This document shows, in pieces, positions 36,332 to 45,303 of a DNA stretch of 64,000 nt. The translations under genes were made by a program, and so were the position numbers. Under the pieces are notes generated by a model. The model did not search any database. It worked only from the letters and a program-made list of their open reading frames with translations, and was not told the origin of the DNA. The stretch's first letter is position 1; every line of letters begins with the position of its first letter. Location of the stretch: contig NZ_CP054932.1 in the NCBI RefSeq assembly GCF_013364275.1, positions 4,216,001 to 4,280,000 on the forward strand, read 5' to 3'. This DNA comes from Actinomadura sp. NAK00032. GTDB lineage: Bacteria > Actinomycetota > Actinomycetes > Streptosporangiales > Streptosporangiaceae.

Positions 36332-37537
36332 TCAGGACGCGGCCGCCTCCTTGGCGGTCCCGCCGGCGTCCTTGGCGGTCGCGCCGGCCTCCTCCTCCTC
36401 GGCGGTGCGGCCCGCGGCCTTGTTCTCGGCGGTCTTCTTCTCGGCCTCCTTGAGCTCGTCCTCGGCCCCGTCCTCCTTGGGCTCGGCGAGCTTCCCGAAG
36501 CCGAGCAGGGCGGCGCCGACGCCGAAGGACACGGCCGCGGAGGCGAGCATGCCGGTGTAGACGCCGATCCAGTTGCCGGCGCCGCGCGGGGTCTGCGCGA
36601 GATAGGCGAAGATGCTGCCGGGGGAGGGCGTCGCGACGAGCCCGGTGCCGGTCGCCACGAAGATCGCCACGCCGGTCATGCCGCCCGCCATCGCGGCGAG
36701 GATCATCCGCGGCTTCATCAGGATGTAGGGGAAGTAGATCTCGTGGATGCCGCCGAAGAAGTGGATGATGGCGGCCGCCGGGACGCTCGGCCGCAGCCGC
36801 CGCGGCCCGAAGAACCAGTAGGCGAGCAGGACGCCGAGGCCGGGCCCGGGGTTGGACTCCAGCATGAACAGCACCGACTTGCCGGTCTCGGCGGCCTGCT
36901 GCACGCCGAGCGGGCCGAGCACGCCGTGGTTGACGGCGTTGTTGAGGAACAGCACCTTCGCGGGCTCGATCAGCAGGGAGGTGAGCGGCAGCACGTCGTG
37001 GTCGACGAGCCAGCTCACCCCGTCCCCGGCCCACTCGCTGAAGGTGTTCATGACCGGGCCGATCACCCGGTTGCCGGCGACCGCCATGGCGCCGCCGATG
37101 ATCCCGGCGGAGAAGTTGTCGACGAGCATCTCGAACCCGGTGCGGACCCGGTCCTGGACGAGCCCGTCGAACAGCTTCAGCAGGTACGCCGCGAGCGGTC
37201 CCATCATCATCGCGCCGAGGAACATCGGCACGTCCGCGCCGACGATGATGCCGACGGTCGCGACGGCGCCGACCACCGCGCCGCGCTGGCCGTGCACCAT
37301 CCGCCCGCCGGTGTAGCCGATCAGCAGCGGCAGCAGGAACTTGATCATCGGGTCGACGAGCTCGCCCAGCTCCTTGTTGGGCAGCCAGCCGGTGGGGATG
37401 AACAGCGCGGTGATCAGGCCCCAGGCGATGAACGCGCCGATGTTCGGCATGACCATCCCGGCCATCTTGCCGCCGACGCGCTGGACGTGCGCCCGGAACC
37501 CGGTGCCGGTGGGCTCCGGGGTGTACGTGGTGGCCAT
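36332..37537 (-). CDS. PTS EIIC permease, mannitol-type (MtlA-like)
   Basis: 401 residues, membrane-embedded. MtlA hallmarks: GGKMAGMVMPNIGAFIAWGL at the start, GFEMLVDNFSAGIIGGAMAV, NAVNHGVLGPLG, and FFGGIHEIYFPYILMKPRMI containing the substrate-binding 'GIHE' motif. The last ~50 residues are charged, Ala/Glu/Lys-rich and low-complexity (GAEDELKEAEKKTAENKAA); they sit where EIIB would be fused in other bacteria. The best call is a mannitol or similar hexitol/pentitol transporter. Order: kinase, EIIC, EIIB, EIIA, dehydrogenase, HPr, DeoR. Confidence 0.88.
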   Translation of the reverse strand: MATTYTPEPTGTGFRAHVQRVGGKMAGMVMPNIGAFIAWGLITALFIPTGWLPNKELGELVDPMIKFLLPLLIGYTGGRMVHGQRGAVVGAVATVGIIVGADVPMFLGAMMMGPLAAYLLKLFDGLVQDRVRTGFEMLVDNFSAGIIGGAMAVAGNRVIGPVMNTFSEWAGDGVSWLVDHDVLPLTSLLIEPAKVLFLNNAVNHGVLGPLGVQQAAETGKSVLFMLESNPGPGLGVLLAYWFFGPRRLRPSVPAAAIIHFFGGIHEIYFPYILMKPRMILAAMAGGMTGVAIFVATGTGLVATPSPGSIFAYLAQTPRGAGNWIGVYTGMLASAAVSFGVGAALLGFGKLAEPKEDGAEDELKEAEKKTAENKAAGRTAEEEEAGATAKDAGGTAKEAAAS

Positions 37538-37577
37538 CTCGGGCCTCCTGTCGATCGGGGGTGGGTACTGCGGGCCG

Positions 37578-38516
37578 TCAGGTGAGCAGGGGCCGGGCGA
37601 GGTCCGGCCGGGAGTGGATGCGGACGGTGTCGCGGTGGATCTCCGCCGGGCCCGGCATCCGGCCGGTGGGCGTCCGCACGGCCGCCGCGCCCCAGGCGAG
37701 CGCCTCGGCGAGCGCGGCCGGCCCGCGCGCCCCGGCCGCGAGGAACCCGGCGAGCAGGGCGTCGCCGGCGCCGACCGTGCCGCGCGGGCGCGCGACGGGC
37801 GCCTCGCCGGTGCGGACGCCGTCGTCGTCGACGAGCACGGCGCCCTCCGCGCCGAGGCTGACCAGGACGGTGCGGGCCCCCCGCGCCCGCAGCTCCCCGG
37901 CCGCCTCGACGACGTCGGCGACGGTGTCGACCGCCCCGCCGACCGCCTCGGCGAGCTCCTCCCGGTTCGGCTTGATCAGGTCGGGGCCGGCCGCGACGGC
38001 CGCGCGCAGCGCCGCCCCGCTGGAGTCGACCGCGACGCGGACGCCGTCCGGGGCGAACCGGCGGCACAGCGCGGCGTAGGTGTCGTCCGGGACGCCGGGC
38101 GGGAGGCTGCCGCAGCCCACCACCCAGCTCGCCGCGCCCGCCTCGGCCGCGACCACCGCGGCGAGCTCGGCCAGCTCGCCGTGCGACAGCGGGCCGCCCG
38201 GCTCGTTGAGCTTGGTGTCGAGGCCGCCGGGCTCGGCGATCGTCACGTTGGACCGGGTGCGGCCCGCGACGCGGACGGCGCGGACCCGCATGCCCTCGGC
38301 GGCCAGCAGCCGGTGCAGCTGGTCGCCGTCGGCGCCGCCCACCGCGACCACGGCGGTGGAGGGGACACCGTTGGCGAGCAGCGCCCGGGACACGTTGACC
38401 CCCTTGCCGCCCGGGTCCAGCCGCGCGGACCGGGCCCGGATGACCGCGCCGCGGGTCAGCACGTCCACCTCGATCGTCCGGTCGAGGCTCGGGTTGAGCG
38501 TCACCGTCACGATCAT
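37578..38516 (-). CDS. 1-phosphofructokinase-like PfkB kinase (FruK/LacC family)
   Basis: 312 residues. PfkB motifs: N-terminal TLNPSLDRTIEVD, DPGGKGVNVSRALLANG (sugar-binding 'GGKG.NV') and C-terminal GTVGAGDALLAGFLAAGA with the catalytic Asp. The opening MIVTVTLNPSLDRT is typical of 1-phosphofructokinase and tagatose-6-phosphate kinase. It would phosphorylate the ketose phosphate made by the operon's dehydrogenase to a bisphosphate for aldolase. First gene of the minus-strand PTS operon. Confidence 0.85.
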   Translation of the reverse strand: MIVTVTLNPSLDRTIEVDVLTRGAVIRARSARLDPGGKGVNVSRALLANGVPSTAVVAVGGADGDQLHRLLAAEGMRVRAVRVAGRTRSNVTIAEPGGLDTKLNEPGGPLSHGELAELAAVVAAEAGAASWVVGCGSLPPGVPDDTYAALCRRFAPDGVRVAVDSSGAALRAAVAAGPDLIKPNREELAEAVGGAVDTVADVVEAAGELRARGARTVLVSLGAEGAVLVDDDGVRTGEAPVARPRGTVGAGDALLAGFLAAGARGPAALAEALAWGAAAVRTPTGRMPGPAEIHRDTVRIHSRPDLARPLLT

Positions 38517-38690
38517 GCGCGCGCCGTTCCCCGGACCATGTGGCTTCCCTTCCGTTTGATTTTGTTTCTCTTGTATTTATGCCCGTTTGGCGCCGTCGTC
38601 AAGGGGTCGAGTGCGCGCATGGTCGTTTAGTCCGATCGTGGGGAAGATGATCGGAGGGGGTGGAGCGATGCGCGAGGCGGGAGTGGCGCC
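38517..38690. promoter_or_regulatory. Promoter region of the PTS operon, AT-rich operator candidate
   Basis: The segment 38548-38585 is an AT-rich island (TTTGATTTTGTTTCTCTTG, TATTTATGCC) in very GC-rich DNA, 30-70 nt upstream of the kinase start. On the minus strand it gives CAAAACAAAATCAAA-like direct A-runs and ATAAAT, suitable for a -10 element and a DeoR-type operator. The same region holds the mini-frame and promoter of the divergent PAP2-WS/DGAT gene. Confidence 0.5.
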
Positions 38691-40805
38691 GTGAACCGGG
38701 GAGCGCCGCCCGGCCCCGCCGGGGCGGCGGCGGGCGAGGACGGGGGACGGGCCGCGTCGGCCGCGCGGGAGATCGCCACCGCGCTGGCCGTCCTGGTCGT
38801 CTACCTGGTCTTCACCCACGCCTTCAGCGGGGACCGCGCGGTCAGCGATGCGCACGGGCGAGCCCTGCTGGAGTTCGAGCGGTGGGCGGGCCTGGACGCC
38901 GAGCGCCCGCTGAACGAGTTCCTGACCCGGCACGGATGGCTCGGCGCGGTCGCCGCGTGGGAGTACGCGACGACCTACGTGGTCGGTACCTTCGGTTTCC
39001 TGGCCTGGCTGTGGTGGCGCCGCAGCCCCGCCTACCCCTGGGCGCGCAACACGCTGATCCTGGTGACGCTGATCGCGATCTGCTGCTTCGCCCTGTGGCC
39101 GGCGACGCCCCCGCGACTGCTGCCGGGCGAGGGGTACACCGACATCATCGCGCTGCACCATCCCCCCGCCACCTGGGGCACCGGGGTCGTGTCCGCGGGC
39201 GCCAACCCTTACGCGGCCATGCCGAGCCTGCACATCGGCTGGGTCGCGTGGATCGGGGCGGCCGCCCTCCGCGCCCGGTGCGGCCCGCTCTTCGCCTGGC
39301 TCTGCGCCCTGCACCTGGCCGTGACCGCCCTGGTGATCGTCGCGACCTCCGCGCACTACGTCGTCGACATCCCGGGCGGGCTGCTGCTCGTCCCCGCCGC
39401 CGCGGCGGCCGAGGCGGCGCGGGCCCGGCTCGTGCGGGGCCGGCCGGTGCGGGGCCGCCGCGGCGCGACCGGGCCGGGACGGGTCCGCCGGGAGCAGCGG
39501 GTCGCCGCCGCCGACGCGTTCTTCCTGCACGTCGAGAGCCGGGACGTCCCGCAGGTGGTGGGCGGGGTCGCCGAGTTCGCCGGCCCCGGGCCGTCCGCCG
39601 AGCGGGTGCGCGCGCTGCTCGCCGACCGGCTGCCCCGGCTGCCGCGCCTCACCCAGCGGGTCCGCCCCGGCGGCGCGCTGCGGCGGCCGCGCTGGGTCGA
39701 GGCCGGCGCCGTCGACCTGCGCCGGCACGTCCGGGAGGTGCGGCTGCCGCCCGGCGGGGGCCGCGGCGCGCTGGACGGACTCGTCGCCCGCCTCGTCGCC
39801 GAGCCGCTGGACCACGGGCGCCCGCTGTGGCGGTTCTGCCTCGTCCGCCGCGGCCCGGACGGCCCCGACGCCGTCGTGATCCTCTTCCACCACGCCATCG
39901 CGGACGGGATCGGCGTCGTCGACATCCTGCGCGGCGTCCTGGAGCCCGCCCTCCCGGACGCCGCCCCGGCGCGCGGCCCCGGCGGGCTCGCGCGCGCCGC
40001 CGCCGTCCTGCCCGGCCTGGTCCTGCTCGGCCTCGACGGGACGGCCCGGACCGTGTCCGTCACCGGGGCGCTCGGCCCGGAGCGCGTCTTCGGCACCGCC
40101 ACGCTCCCGCTCGGCCGGGTGCGCGCGGTCGCCCGCGCCGCCGGCGTCCGGATCACCGATGTGCTCCTCGCCCTGGTCGGCGAGGTCGTCGCGGACGTGC
40201 TGGCGGGGCGCGGCGAACCGGCGGGCGGCCGGCCGCTGCGCGCCGCCGTGCCGATGACGCTGCGCGCCCCCGAGCCCCCCGGCCGCGGCCGCACCGCCGT
40301 GCCCGGCAACCTCACCGCCGCGCTCCGGCTCGACGTGCCCGTGGGGCGGATGCCCGTCCTGGACCGGCTGGCGGCGGTGCACGCGGCGGCCGAGCCGCGC
40401 CGCAGGTCCGGCCGCACCGCGGCGAGCACCGCCGCGATGCGGCTGATGGGCGCGCTGCCCCCGCCGCTGCACGCGCGCGCGGCGCGCGGCACCTACCGGG
40501 CGGGGTTCTTCGGTGGGATCGTCTCCAATATGCCGGGACCGCCGCTGCCGATGTCGCTCGCGGGCGCGCCGCTCGGCGACGTCCACCCGATCCTGCCGCT
40601 CGCCGACGGCGTCCCGTTCGCGGTGGGCGCGCTCAGCTGGAACGGGTCGCTGCACGTCTCGGTCACCGCCGAGCCGCGGGTGCTCCCCGAGGGGGCCGCG
40701 TTCCCGGACGGCCTGCTGCGGGCCTTCGAGCGGCTGGCCGCCGCCGGGGCGGGCGGCGGCGCCGGCAGCGGCGCGGGCAGCGAGGCGCAGAGCGGGACGG
40801 CGTGA
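38691..40805 (+). CDS. PAP2 (Aur1-like) phosphatase - WS/DGAT acyltransferase fusion
   Basis: 704 residues, GTG start at 38691. N-terminal domain (~30-245) has about six membrane spans and Aur1/Ipt1-type PAP2 motifs: CFALWPATPPRLL, MPSLHIGWVAW with P178-S179-L180-H181, and SAHYVVDIPGG with H222 and D226. After a basic linker comes a wax-ester synthase/diacylglycerol acyltransferase domain (~275-690) with the catalytic HHAIADG at H400/H401-D405 and the family block IVSNMPGPPLPMSLAGAPL. In known biochemistry PAP2 enzymes dephosphorylate phosphatidate, and WS/DGAT enzymes acylate the diacylglycerol product. The fusion could therefore channel both last steps of triacylglycerol synthesis, though Aur1-type PAP2 proteins can have other substrates. 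A mini-frame (38668-38694, MREAGVAP) with a strong binding site ends on the GTG start, suggesting coupled translation. The stop overlaps the next gene. Confidence 0.85.
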   Translation: MNRGAPPGPAGAAAGEDGGRAASAAREIATALAVLVVYLVFTHAFSGDRAVSDAHGRALLEFERWAGLDAERPLNEFLTRHGWLGAVAAWEYATTYVVGTFGFLAWLWWRRSPAYPWARNTLILVTLIAICCFALWPATPPRLLPGEGYTDIIALHHPPATWGTGVVSAGANPYAAMPSLHIGWVAWIGAAALRARCGPLFAWLCALHLAVTALVIVATSAHYVVDIPGGLLLVPAAAAAEAARARLVRGRPVRGRRGATGPGRVRREQRVAAADAFFLHVESRDVPQVVGGVAEFAGPGPSAERVRALLADRLPRLPRLTQRVRPGGALRRPRWVEAGAVDLRRHVREVRLPPGGGRGALDGLVARLVAEPLDHGRPLWRFCLVRRGPDGPDAVVILFHHAIADGIGVVDILRGVLEPALPDAAPARGPGGLARAAAVLPGLVLLGLDGTARTVSVTGALGPERVFGTATLPLGRVRAVARAAGVRITDVLLALVGEVVADVLAGRGEPAGGRPLRAAVPMTLRAPEPPGRGRTAVPGNLTAALRLDVPVGRMPVLDRLAAVHAAAEPRRRSGRTAASTAAMRLMGALPPPLHARAARGTYRAGFFGGIVSNMPGPPLPMSLAGAPLGDVHPILPLADGVPFAVGALSWNGSLHVSVTAEPRVLPEGAAFPDGLLRAFERLAAAGAGGGAGSGAGSEAQSGTA

Positions 40806-41692
40806 TGGCGTGGTCGGTCGGCTTCAGCCTCGTCGCCGCGTTCCTGTTCGCCGCGGCCGCCGCGCTGCAGTACCGGGCCGCGCGCCGCGCCGTGCACGGC
40901 CGCTCGGACGCGAGCGCCGCGCACGGCCTGATCCGCCGGCTCGTCCGGGACCCGGTGTGGCTGACCGGGTGGGGGGTGAACCTGGCGGGCTTCTGCGCGC
41001 AGGCGGTCGCCCTGCACTTCGGGTCCACCGCCATCGTCCAGCCGCTGCTGGTCAGCCAGCTCGTCTTCACCATCGTGCTCGGCACGGTCGGCACCGGGCG
41101 CCGCCCCGCGCGGCTGGACCTGCTCGGCGGCCTCGCCGTGTCGGCCGGCCTCGCGGTGCTGTTCACGGTGCCGGGCGCGATCCCGCCGGAGGGCGAGCCG
41201 TCCCGGCCGCGGATCCTGCTCGCCGGGCTGATCGCGGCGCCGGCGGTCGTCGTGCTGTCCCGCGCGGCGTGGCTGCGCGCGGGCCCGGTGCGGGCCGCGC
41301 TCCTCGGCGTCTGCGCGGGGCTGTGCTTCGCCGCCACCGCCGTGCTGATCAAGCTCACCACCGCCGACCTCGTCGACCGCGGCGTCGCCGCCACGGCGGT
41401 GGACTGGCCCGGCTACGCGCTCGCCGGCAGCACGCTGCTCGGGCTCGTGCTGGAGCAGCGGGCGTTCGCCGCCGGGTCGCTGCCCGCCGCGATGACCGCG
41501 ATGACGATGACCAACCCGATCGCCTCCTACCTGGTCGCCGCGCTGGCGTTCGAGACGCTGCCGCCGCGCACCGCCGCCGCGTTCACCGCCGTCTCGTTCA
41601 GCGTCCTGCTGCTCACCGGCGGGGTGGCGCTGCTGTCGCGGTCCGCGCACGCCGCCCGCGGCCGCGACGACCCCCCGACCCTCCCGGCGTAG
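40805..41692 (+). CDS. DMT-superfamily membrane protein (EamA/NIPA-like)
   Basis: 295 residues; ATG 40805 overlaps the preceding stop (TGATG), so it is cotranslated with the fusion gene. Nine to ten hydrophobic spans. The start VGFSLVAAFLFAAAAALQYR and an internal repeat (LGGLAVSAGLAVLFTVPGA; LGVCAGLCFAATAVLIKLTT) are typical of DMT proteins. GSTAIVQPLLVSQLVFTIVL and AMTMTNPIASYLVAALAFET are characteristic of the actinobacterial 'DMT family transporter' group related to NIPA Mg transporters. Substrate unknown. The tight coupling suggests lipid or envelope metabolism. Confidence 0.75.
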   Translation: MAWSVGFSLVAAFLFAAAAALQYRAARRAVHGRSDASAAHGLIRRLVRDPVWLTGWGVNLAGFCAQAVALHFGSTAIVQPLLVSQLVFTIVLGTVGTGRRPARLDLLGGLAVSAGLAVLFTVPGAIPPEGEPSRPRILLAGLIAAPAVVVLSRAAWLRAGPVRAALLGVCAGLCFAATAVLIKLTTADLVDRGVAATAVDWPGYALAGSTLLGLVLEQRAFAAGSLPAAMTAMTMTNPIASYLVAALAFETLPPRTAAAFTAVSFSVLLLTGGVALLSRSAHAARGRDDPPTLPA

Positions 41693-41702
41693 CGCCGGCC
41701 GG

Positions 41703-42878
41703 TCAGGCGGTGGCGGCGCGGCCGCTGCGCACCAGCCAGCTCAGCATCAGCATGAGGTCGAGGCGCCCGTCGGTCTCGGCGAACCGCCCGCCGGTCAGCT
41801 CGGTGATGCGGCGCAGCCGGTACCGGACGGTCTGCTCGTGGATGTGCAGCCGCTCCGCCGCGATCACCGCGTTGTCGCCGCACTCCAGGTAGGTCAGCAG
41901 CGTCTCGGCGAGCGGCTGCCGGCGGGCCGGGGCCAGCTCCAGCAGCGGCCCGAGGACGGCACCGGCGGTCGCGCCGACCAGCTCGTCCGCGGCGAAGGCG
42001 GCCAGCGCCGCGATGTGCTCGGCGCACCGGACCGGGGCGTCCCCGGGCAGCATGCCGCGCTCGGCCAGCGTCAGCGCGTGCCGGGCCCAGCGCAGCGAGA
42101 CCGCGCCCTGCCCGAGCGGCACGGTCGGGCCGATCGCGGCCGGGCCGAGCCGCCGCAGCACCGGCCACAGCCGCTCCTGGCCGGGGCCCTCCGGGTCGGG
42201 CACCACGAGGAACGGGACCGGCGCGTCCCACCCGGCCAGCACGCCGGGCGGCAGGATCCGGGCGCCGGCGGGCGCGCCGGCCGGCAGCGCGATCAGCGCG
42301 ATGCTCTTCGGCGGGTCCCAGCGGGCCGCCGCCGCCAGCTCGGCGATCGCCTCCGGCGCGGGCGGCGGCTCGCTCACCAGCAGGTCCCGCAGCCGGTCGC
42401 GGCGGCGCTCCCGCTCGGTGGCCAGCTGGCCCTGCTGGCGCGCGTAGCCCTGCGCGGCGGCGTCGGCGACCCGTGCGAGCAGCATGAACAGCGAGTCGGT
42501 CAGCCGGCCCAGCGTCTCGCGGGACCAGCCGAGCCGGTAGGCGTCCTTGATGAAGCGGCGGCAGGCGACCTGGCTGCTGACCCGCATCGCGTTCTGCAGC
42601 GCGGCGAGGCTGCGGCCCTGCCGGGCCTCCTCCTCGCCGAGCCGCATGTACAGCTCGGTCAGGGTGCGCGCGTCGGCGTCCGGGTGGTCGACGGAGTCGA
42701 TGAAGAACGCGACGGTGTCGCCGACCGTCCGCTCCACGCGCTTGGCGTACTCGCCGCCGTCGTCGCCCGCGTACTCGGGGACCTGGTCGCGGATCTCCCG
42801 CTCCATCTCGTCCACGGCGGCCTGGAGGTGCTGCCGCAGCATCTCCGGCAGCTCGGCGGGCATCGGCCCTTCTGTCAT
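41703..42878 (-). CDS. PucR-family transcriptional regulator
   Basis: 391 residues. The N-terminal ~165 residues are helical (RsbR-N-like): MLRQHLQAAVDEMEREIRDQ through LADVAAQGY-like segments. The middle is a degenerate GGDEF-like region. The C-terminal HTH is diagnostic: LAETLLTYLECGDNAVIAAE, then RLHIHEQTVRYRLRRITELT, the PucR 'HxNTVRYRL' helix. PucR-type regulators often control purine, amino-acid or acyl metabolism. It converges on the DMT gene. The target is unknown. Confidence 0.85.
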   Translation of the reverse strand: MTEGPMPAELPEMLRQHLQAAVDEMEREIRDQVPEYAGDDGGEYAKRVERTVGDTVAFFIDSVDHPDADARTLTELYMRLGEEEARQGRSLAALQNAMRVSSQVACRRFIKDAYRLGWSRETLGRLTDSLFMLLARVADAAAQGYARQQGQLATERERRRDRLRDLLVSEPPPAPEAIAELAAAARWDPPKSIALIALPAGAPAGARILPPGVLAGWDAPVPFLVVPDPEGPGQERLWPVLRRLGPAAIGPTVPLGQGAVSLRWARHALTLAERGMLPGDAPVRCAEHIAALAAFAADELVGATAGAVLGPLLELAPARRQPLAETLLTYLECGDNAVIAAERLHIHEQTVRYRLRRITELTGGRFAETDGRLDLMLMLSWLVRSGRAATA

Positions 42879-42975
42879 CCGCGGGTTCCGTTCGGCGGGG
42901 TCGGGGGGACGGGACGGATCGGCCTCACCCTAAGCAAGAAGGGCACCGCTGTCATCACTGGCCCCCGGCCACCGG

Positions 42976-44295
42976 TCAGGGCCGCGCGGGCTGCGGCGCC
43001 GTGGCCGGGCTCGCGGCCGGGCTCGGGGCGGGGCCGGCGCGGTGCCGCGCCGTGAGGCGCCGCCCGAGGCGCTGGGCCGGCCGCTCGACGTACCGGTGCG
43101 CGAGGGCCGCGGTCACCAGGACGGCCGCGGCCAGCGCCGCGCCCCAGGCCGCCCGGACGGGCACGGGCAGGTCCCAGGTGTCCTGGCCGGCGGCGTACCA
43201 GACGACCTGGACGACCAGCGGATGCAGCAGGTAGAGCGAGTAGCTGACCAGCCCCGCCCACACCAGGAAGCGGGGCATGCGGTGGTGCCGGAGCGCGAGG
43301 CCGACCAGGAAGGTGACCCAGGCGGCGGCCACGGCGGCCGACCAGTCCGGGCCCAGCGGGTCCGGGTTGGCGTGCAGCGCCCAGGTCGTCGGGGTGCGCG
43401 TCCCCGCCAGCAGCGAGAGCCCGGCCACGACCGCGACCATCGCCACGGCGGGGCCGCGCCGGAGCCGCCCGTCCTGGATGCCGCGGACCGCCGTCCCGGC
43501 GAACATCGTGGCGATGACGCACAGGCTCTCGATCGCGCCGATGCGGCTGTTGAGCACGAGCAGCGTCAGCGCCAGCCCCGCCACGACGACGACGCCGGCG
43601 CGCCGCACGGCCCGCCGCCGGGTGAGCATGGCGCCGAGGCCGCCCACCAGCAGCAGCGCGGCGGCGAGGATCGTGCCGCCCGGCCACCGGGAGGCCAGCA
43701 GCCCGGACGGCAGCGCCACGCCGAGGATCGCCGCGCCCACGCCGAACCCCAGCGCGACCCGTGCGCTGGAGCGGTGCACGCCGGCGACGAACATCGCCGT
43801 GATGAGCAGGTAGAACACCATCTCGTAGGACAGCGTCCAGAGGACGTTGACGGCGTTGGGCACGCCCAGCAGGTCCTGGAGCATGGTCAGGTGGGCGAGC
43901 GTGGACGCCCAGGGCCGGTCGCCGAGCGCGGCGGGCAGCCCGTAGCCGATGCCCGCCGCCGCGAGCGCCAGCGCGAGCACCAGCGACACCGCCCAGGCCG
44001 GGTAGAGCCGGAAGAACCGCCCCGCCCAGAACTCCCGGACGCTGCCGCGCCGCTGCAGCGAGAACGGCACGACGTAGCCGCTGACGAGGAAGAACACGAA
44101 GACGCCGTAGCGGCCGAAGTCGAACCAGGGGCTGGCCGTGCGGCGCACCTCCGGCAGCAGGACGTCCAGCGAGTGCTCGAACACCACCACCAGGGCGGCC
44201 AGGCCGCGCAGGGCGTCGAGCCACTCCATCCGAGAGGCCCGGCCCTTGGGAGCGGCGATCGTCGTTTCGGCGGGAGGCAGGGTGTTCGTCGGCAT
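42976..44295 (-). CDS. Acyltransferase-3 family membrane protein
   Basis: 439 residues from the ATG at 44295; upstream in-frame starts cross a region that looks like promoter DNA. Ten or so spans. The family signature is MEWLDALRGLAALVVVFEHS (catalytic-region 'R..A...V...H') with GVFVFFLVSGYVVPFSL and RFFRLYPAWAVSL. These integral enzymes transfer acetyl, succinyl or other acyl groups to carbohydrates on the outer face (OafA, Nod factor NodX). The C-terminus is Pro/Ala-rich. It is monocistronic on the minus strand. No glycan locus is nearby to name its acceptor. Confidence 0.85.
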   Translation of the reverse strand: MPTNTLPPAETTIAAPKGRASRMEWLDALRGLAALVVVFEHSLDVLLPEVRRTASPWFDFGRYGVFVFFLVSGYVVPFSLQRRGSVREFWAGRFFRLYPAWAVSLVLALALAAAGIGYGLPAALGDRPWASTLAHLTMLQDLLGVPNAVNVLWTLSYEMVFYLLITAMFVAGVHRSSARVALGFGVGAAILGVALPSGLLASRWPGGTILAAALLLVGGLGAMLTRRRAVRRAGVVVVAGLALTLLVLNSRIGAIESLCVIATMFAGTAVRGIQDGRLRRGPAVAMVAVVAGLSLLAGTRTPTTWALHANPDPLGPDWSAAVAAAWVTFLVGLALRHHRMPRFLVWAGLVSYSLYLLHPLVVQVVWYAAGQDTWDLPVPVRAAWGAALAAAVLVTAALAHRYVERPAQRLGRRLTARHRAGPAPSPAASPATAPQPARP

Positions 44296-44517
44296 CGGGG
44301 GCCACCATAGGGGCCGAACCGTTACCGTCCCTAACGGGTGAATGAGATTTTTGTGAGATAGGAGCTGTCTCAGCTGACTCAGCGTGACGGGAGCGGAACG
44401 CCCGAGGAGCGCCGGGAGCAGGGCCGTCGCGGAGCCTGGAGCGCGGGCGCGGCGGAGCCGTTCCAGGACTGCGGCTGTGACCAACGCCACACCGCCGCAC
44501 GCGGGCTCCGGGCCGGG

Positions 44518-45303
44518 TCAGCGGACGCCGACGACGCCGTACATCACCGGGTCCCCGGCGCGCGTCCCGCCGGTGAGCGGCGTGTTCCCGGGCGGGAGCG
44601 GGCGGAACGGCCCGAGCAGCCGCGCCACCTCCGCGCCGCCGCGCGGGTACAGCGCGACGCCGCTCGCCTCCCGGTACGCCCGCGCGGCCTCCGCGACCCC
44701 GGCCGGGGCGAAGTCGGCGGTGAGGTGCGAGACGACGGCGGCGCTGCCCGGCGCGACCGCCGCGGCCAGGCCGGCGACGAGGTCGGCCGCGCCCGGCAGG
44801 AAGTGCAGGACGGACGAGAGCACCAGCGCCACGGGCTCGGCCGGGTCGATCAGCCGGCGCACCTCCGGGCTGGCCAGCACCGCGGCGGGGTCGCCGATGT
44901 CGGCCCGCAGCGCCGCGACGTTGCCGCCGTCGATCAGCAGCGCGCGGGCGTGCGCGATGACGAGCGGGTCCCGGTCGACGTAGACCACGCGGGTGCCGCA
45001 GATGTGCCGGGCGGCCATCTGGTGCACGTTGTCGGCCCGGGGCAGCCCGCACCCGAGGTCGAGGAACTGGCGCAGGCCGCGCTCGGCCAGCAGCCGGACC
45101 GAGCCGGCGAGGAACGCGCGGGCGGAGCGGGCCGCCTCCGCCGACTGGGGCAGGGCGTCGAGGATCCGGTGCGCGAGCCGGCGGTCGCAGGCGTAGTTGT
45201 CCTTGCCGCCGAGCAGGTAGTCGTGGACCCGCGCCGGACCCGGCCTGTGCAGGGCGAGCGGGGTCTCCGGCGCCCGTGTCCCGGCCATGGTCATCTGGTT
45301 CAC
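44518..45303 (-). CDS. SAM-dependent methyltransferase, Methyltransf_19 (DUF574)
   Basis: 261 residues from a GTG at 45303 with GAAGG 6 nt upstream; ATG 45294 is an alternative. Group hallmarks: PARVHDYLLGGKDNYACDRR near residues 20-40, LRQFLDLGCGLPRADNVHQM (SAM loop) and VVYVDRDPLVIAHARALL. This family is abundant in Streptomycetales and Streptosporangiales, often many copies per genome; its substrate is not known. Single gene, no partner obvious. Presence supports an actinomycete of that order range. Confidence 0.85.
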   Translation of the reverse strand: MNQMTMAGTRAPETPLALHRPGPARVHDYLLGGKDNYACDRRLAHRILDALPQSAEAARSARAFLAGSVRLLAERGLRQFLDLGCGLPRADNVHQMAARHICGTRVVYVDRDPLVIAHARALLIDGGNVAALRADIGDPAAVLASPEVRRLIDPAEPVALVLSSVLHFLPGAADLVAGLAAAVAPGSAAVVSHLTADFAPAGVAEAARAYREASGVALYPRGGAEVARLLGPFRPLPPGNTPLTGGTRAGDPVMYGVVGVR

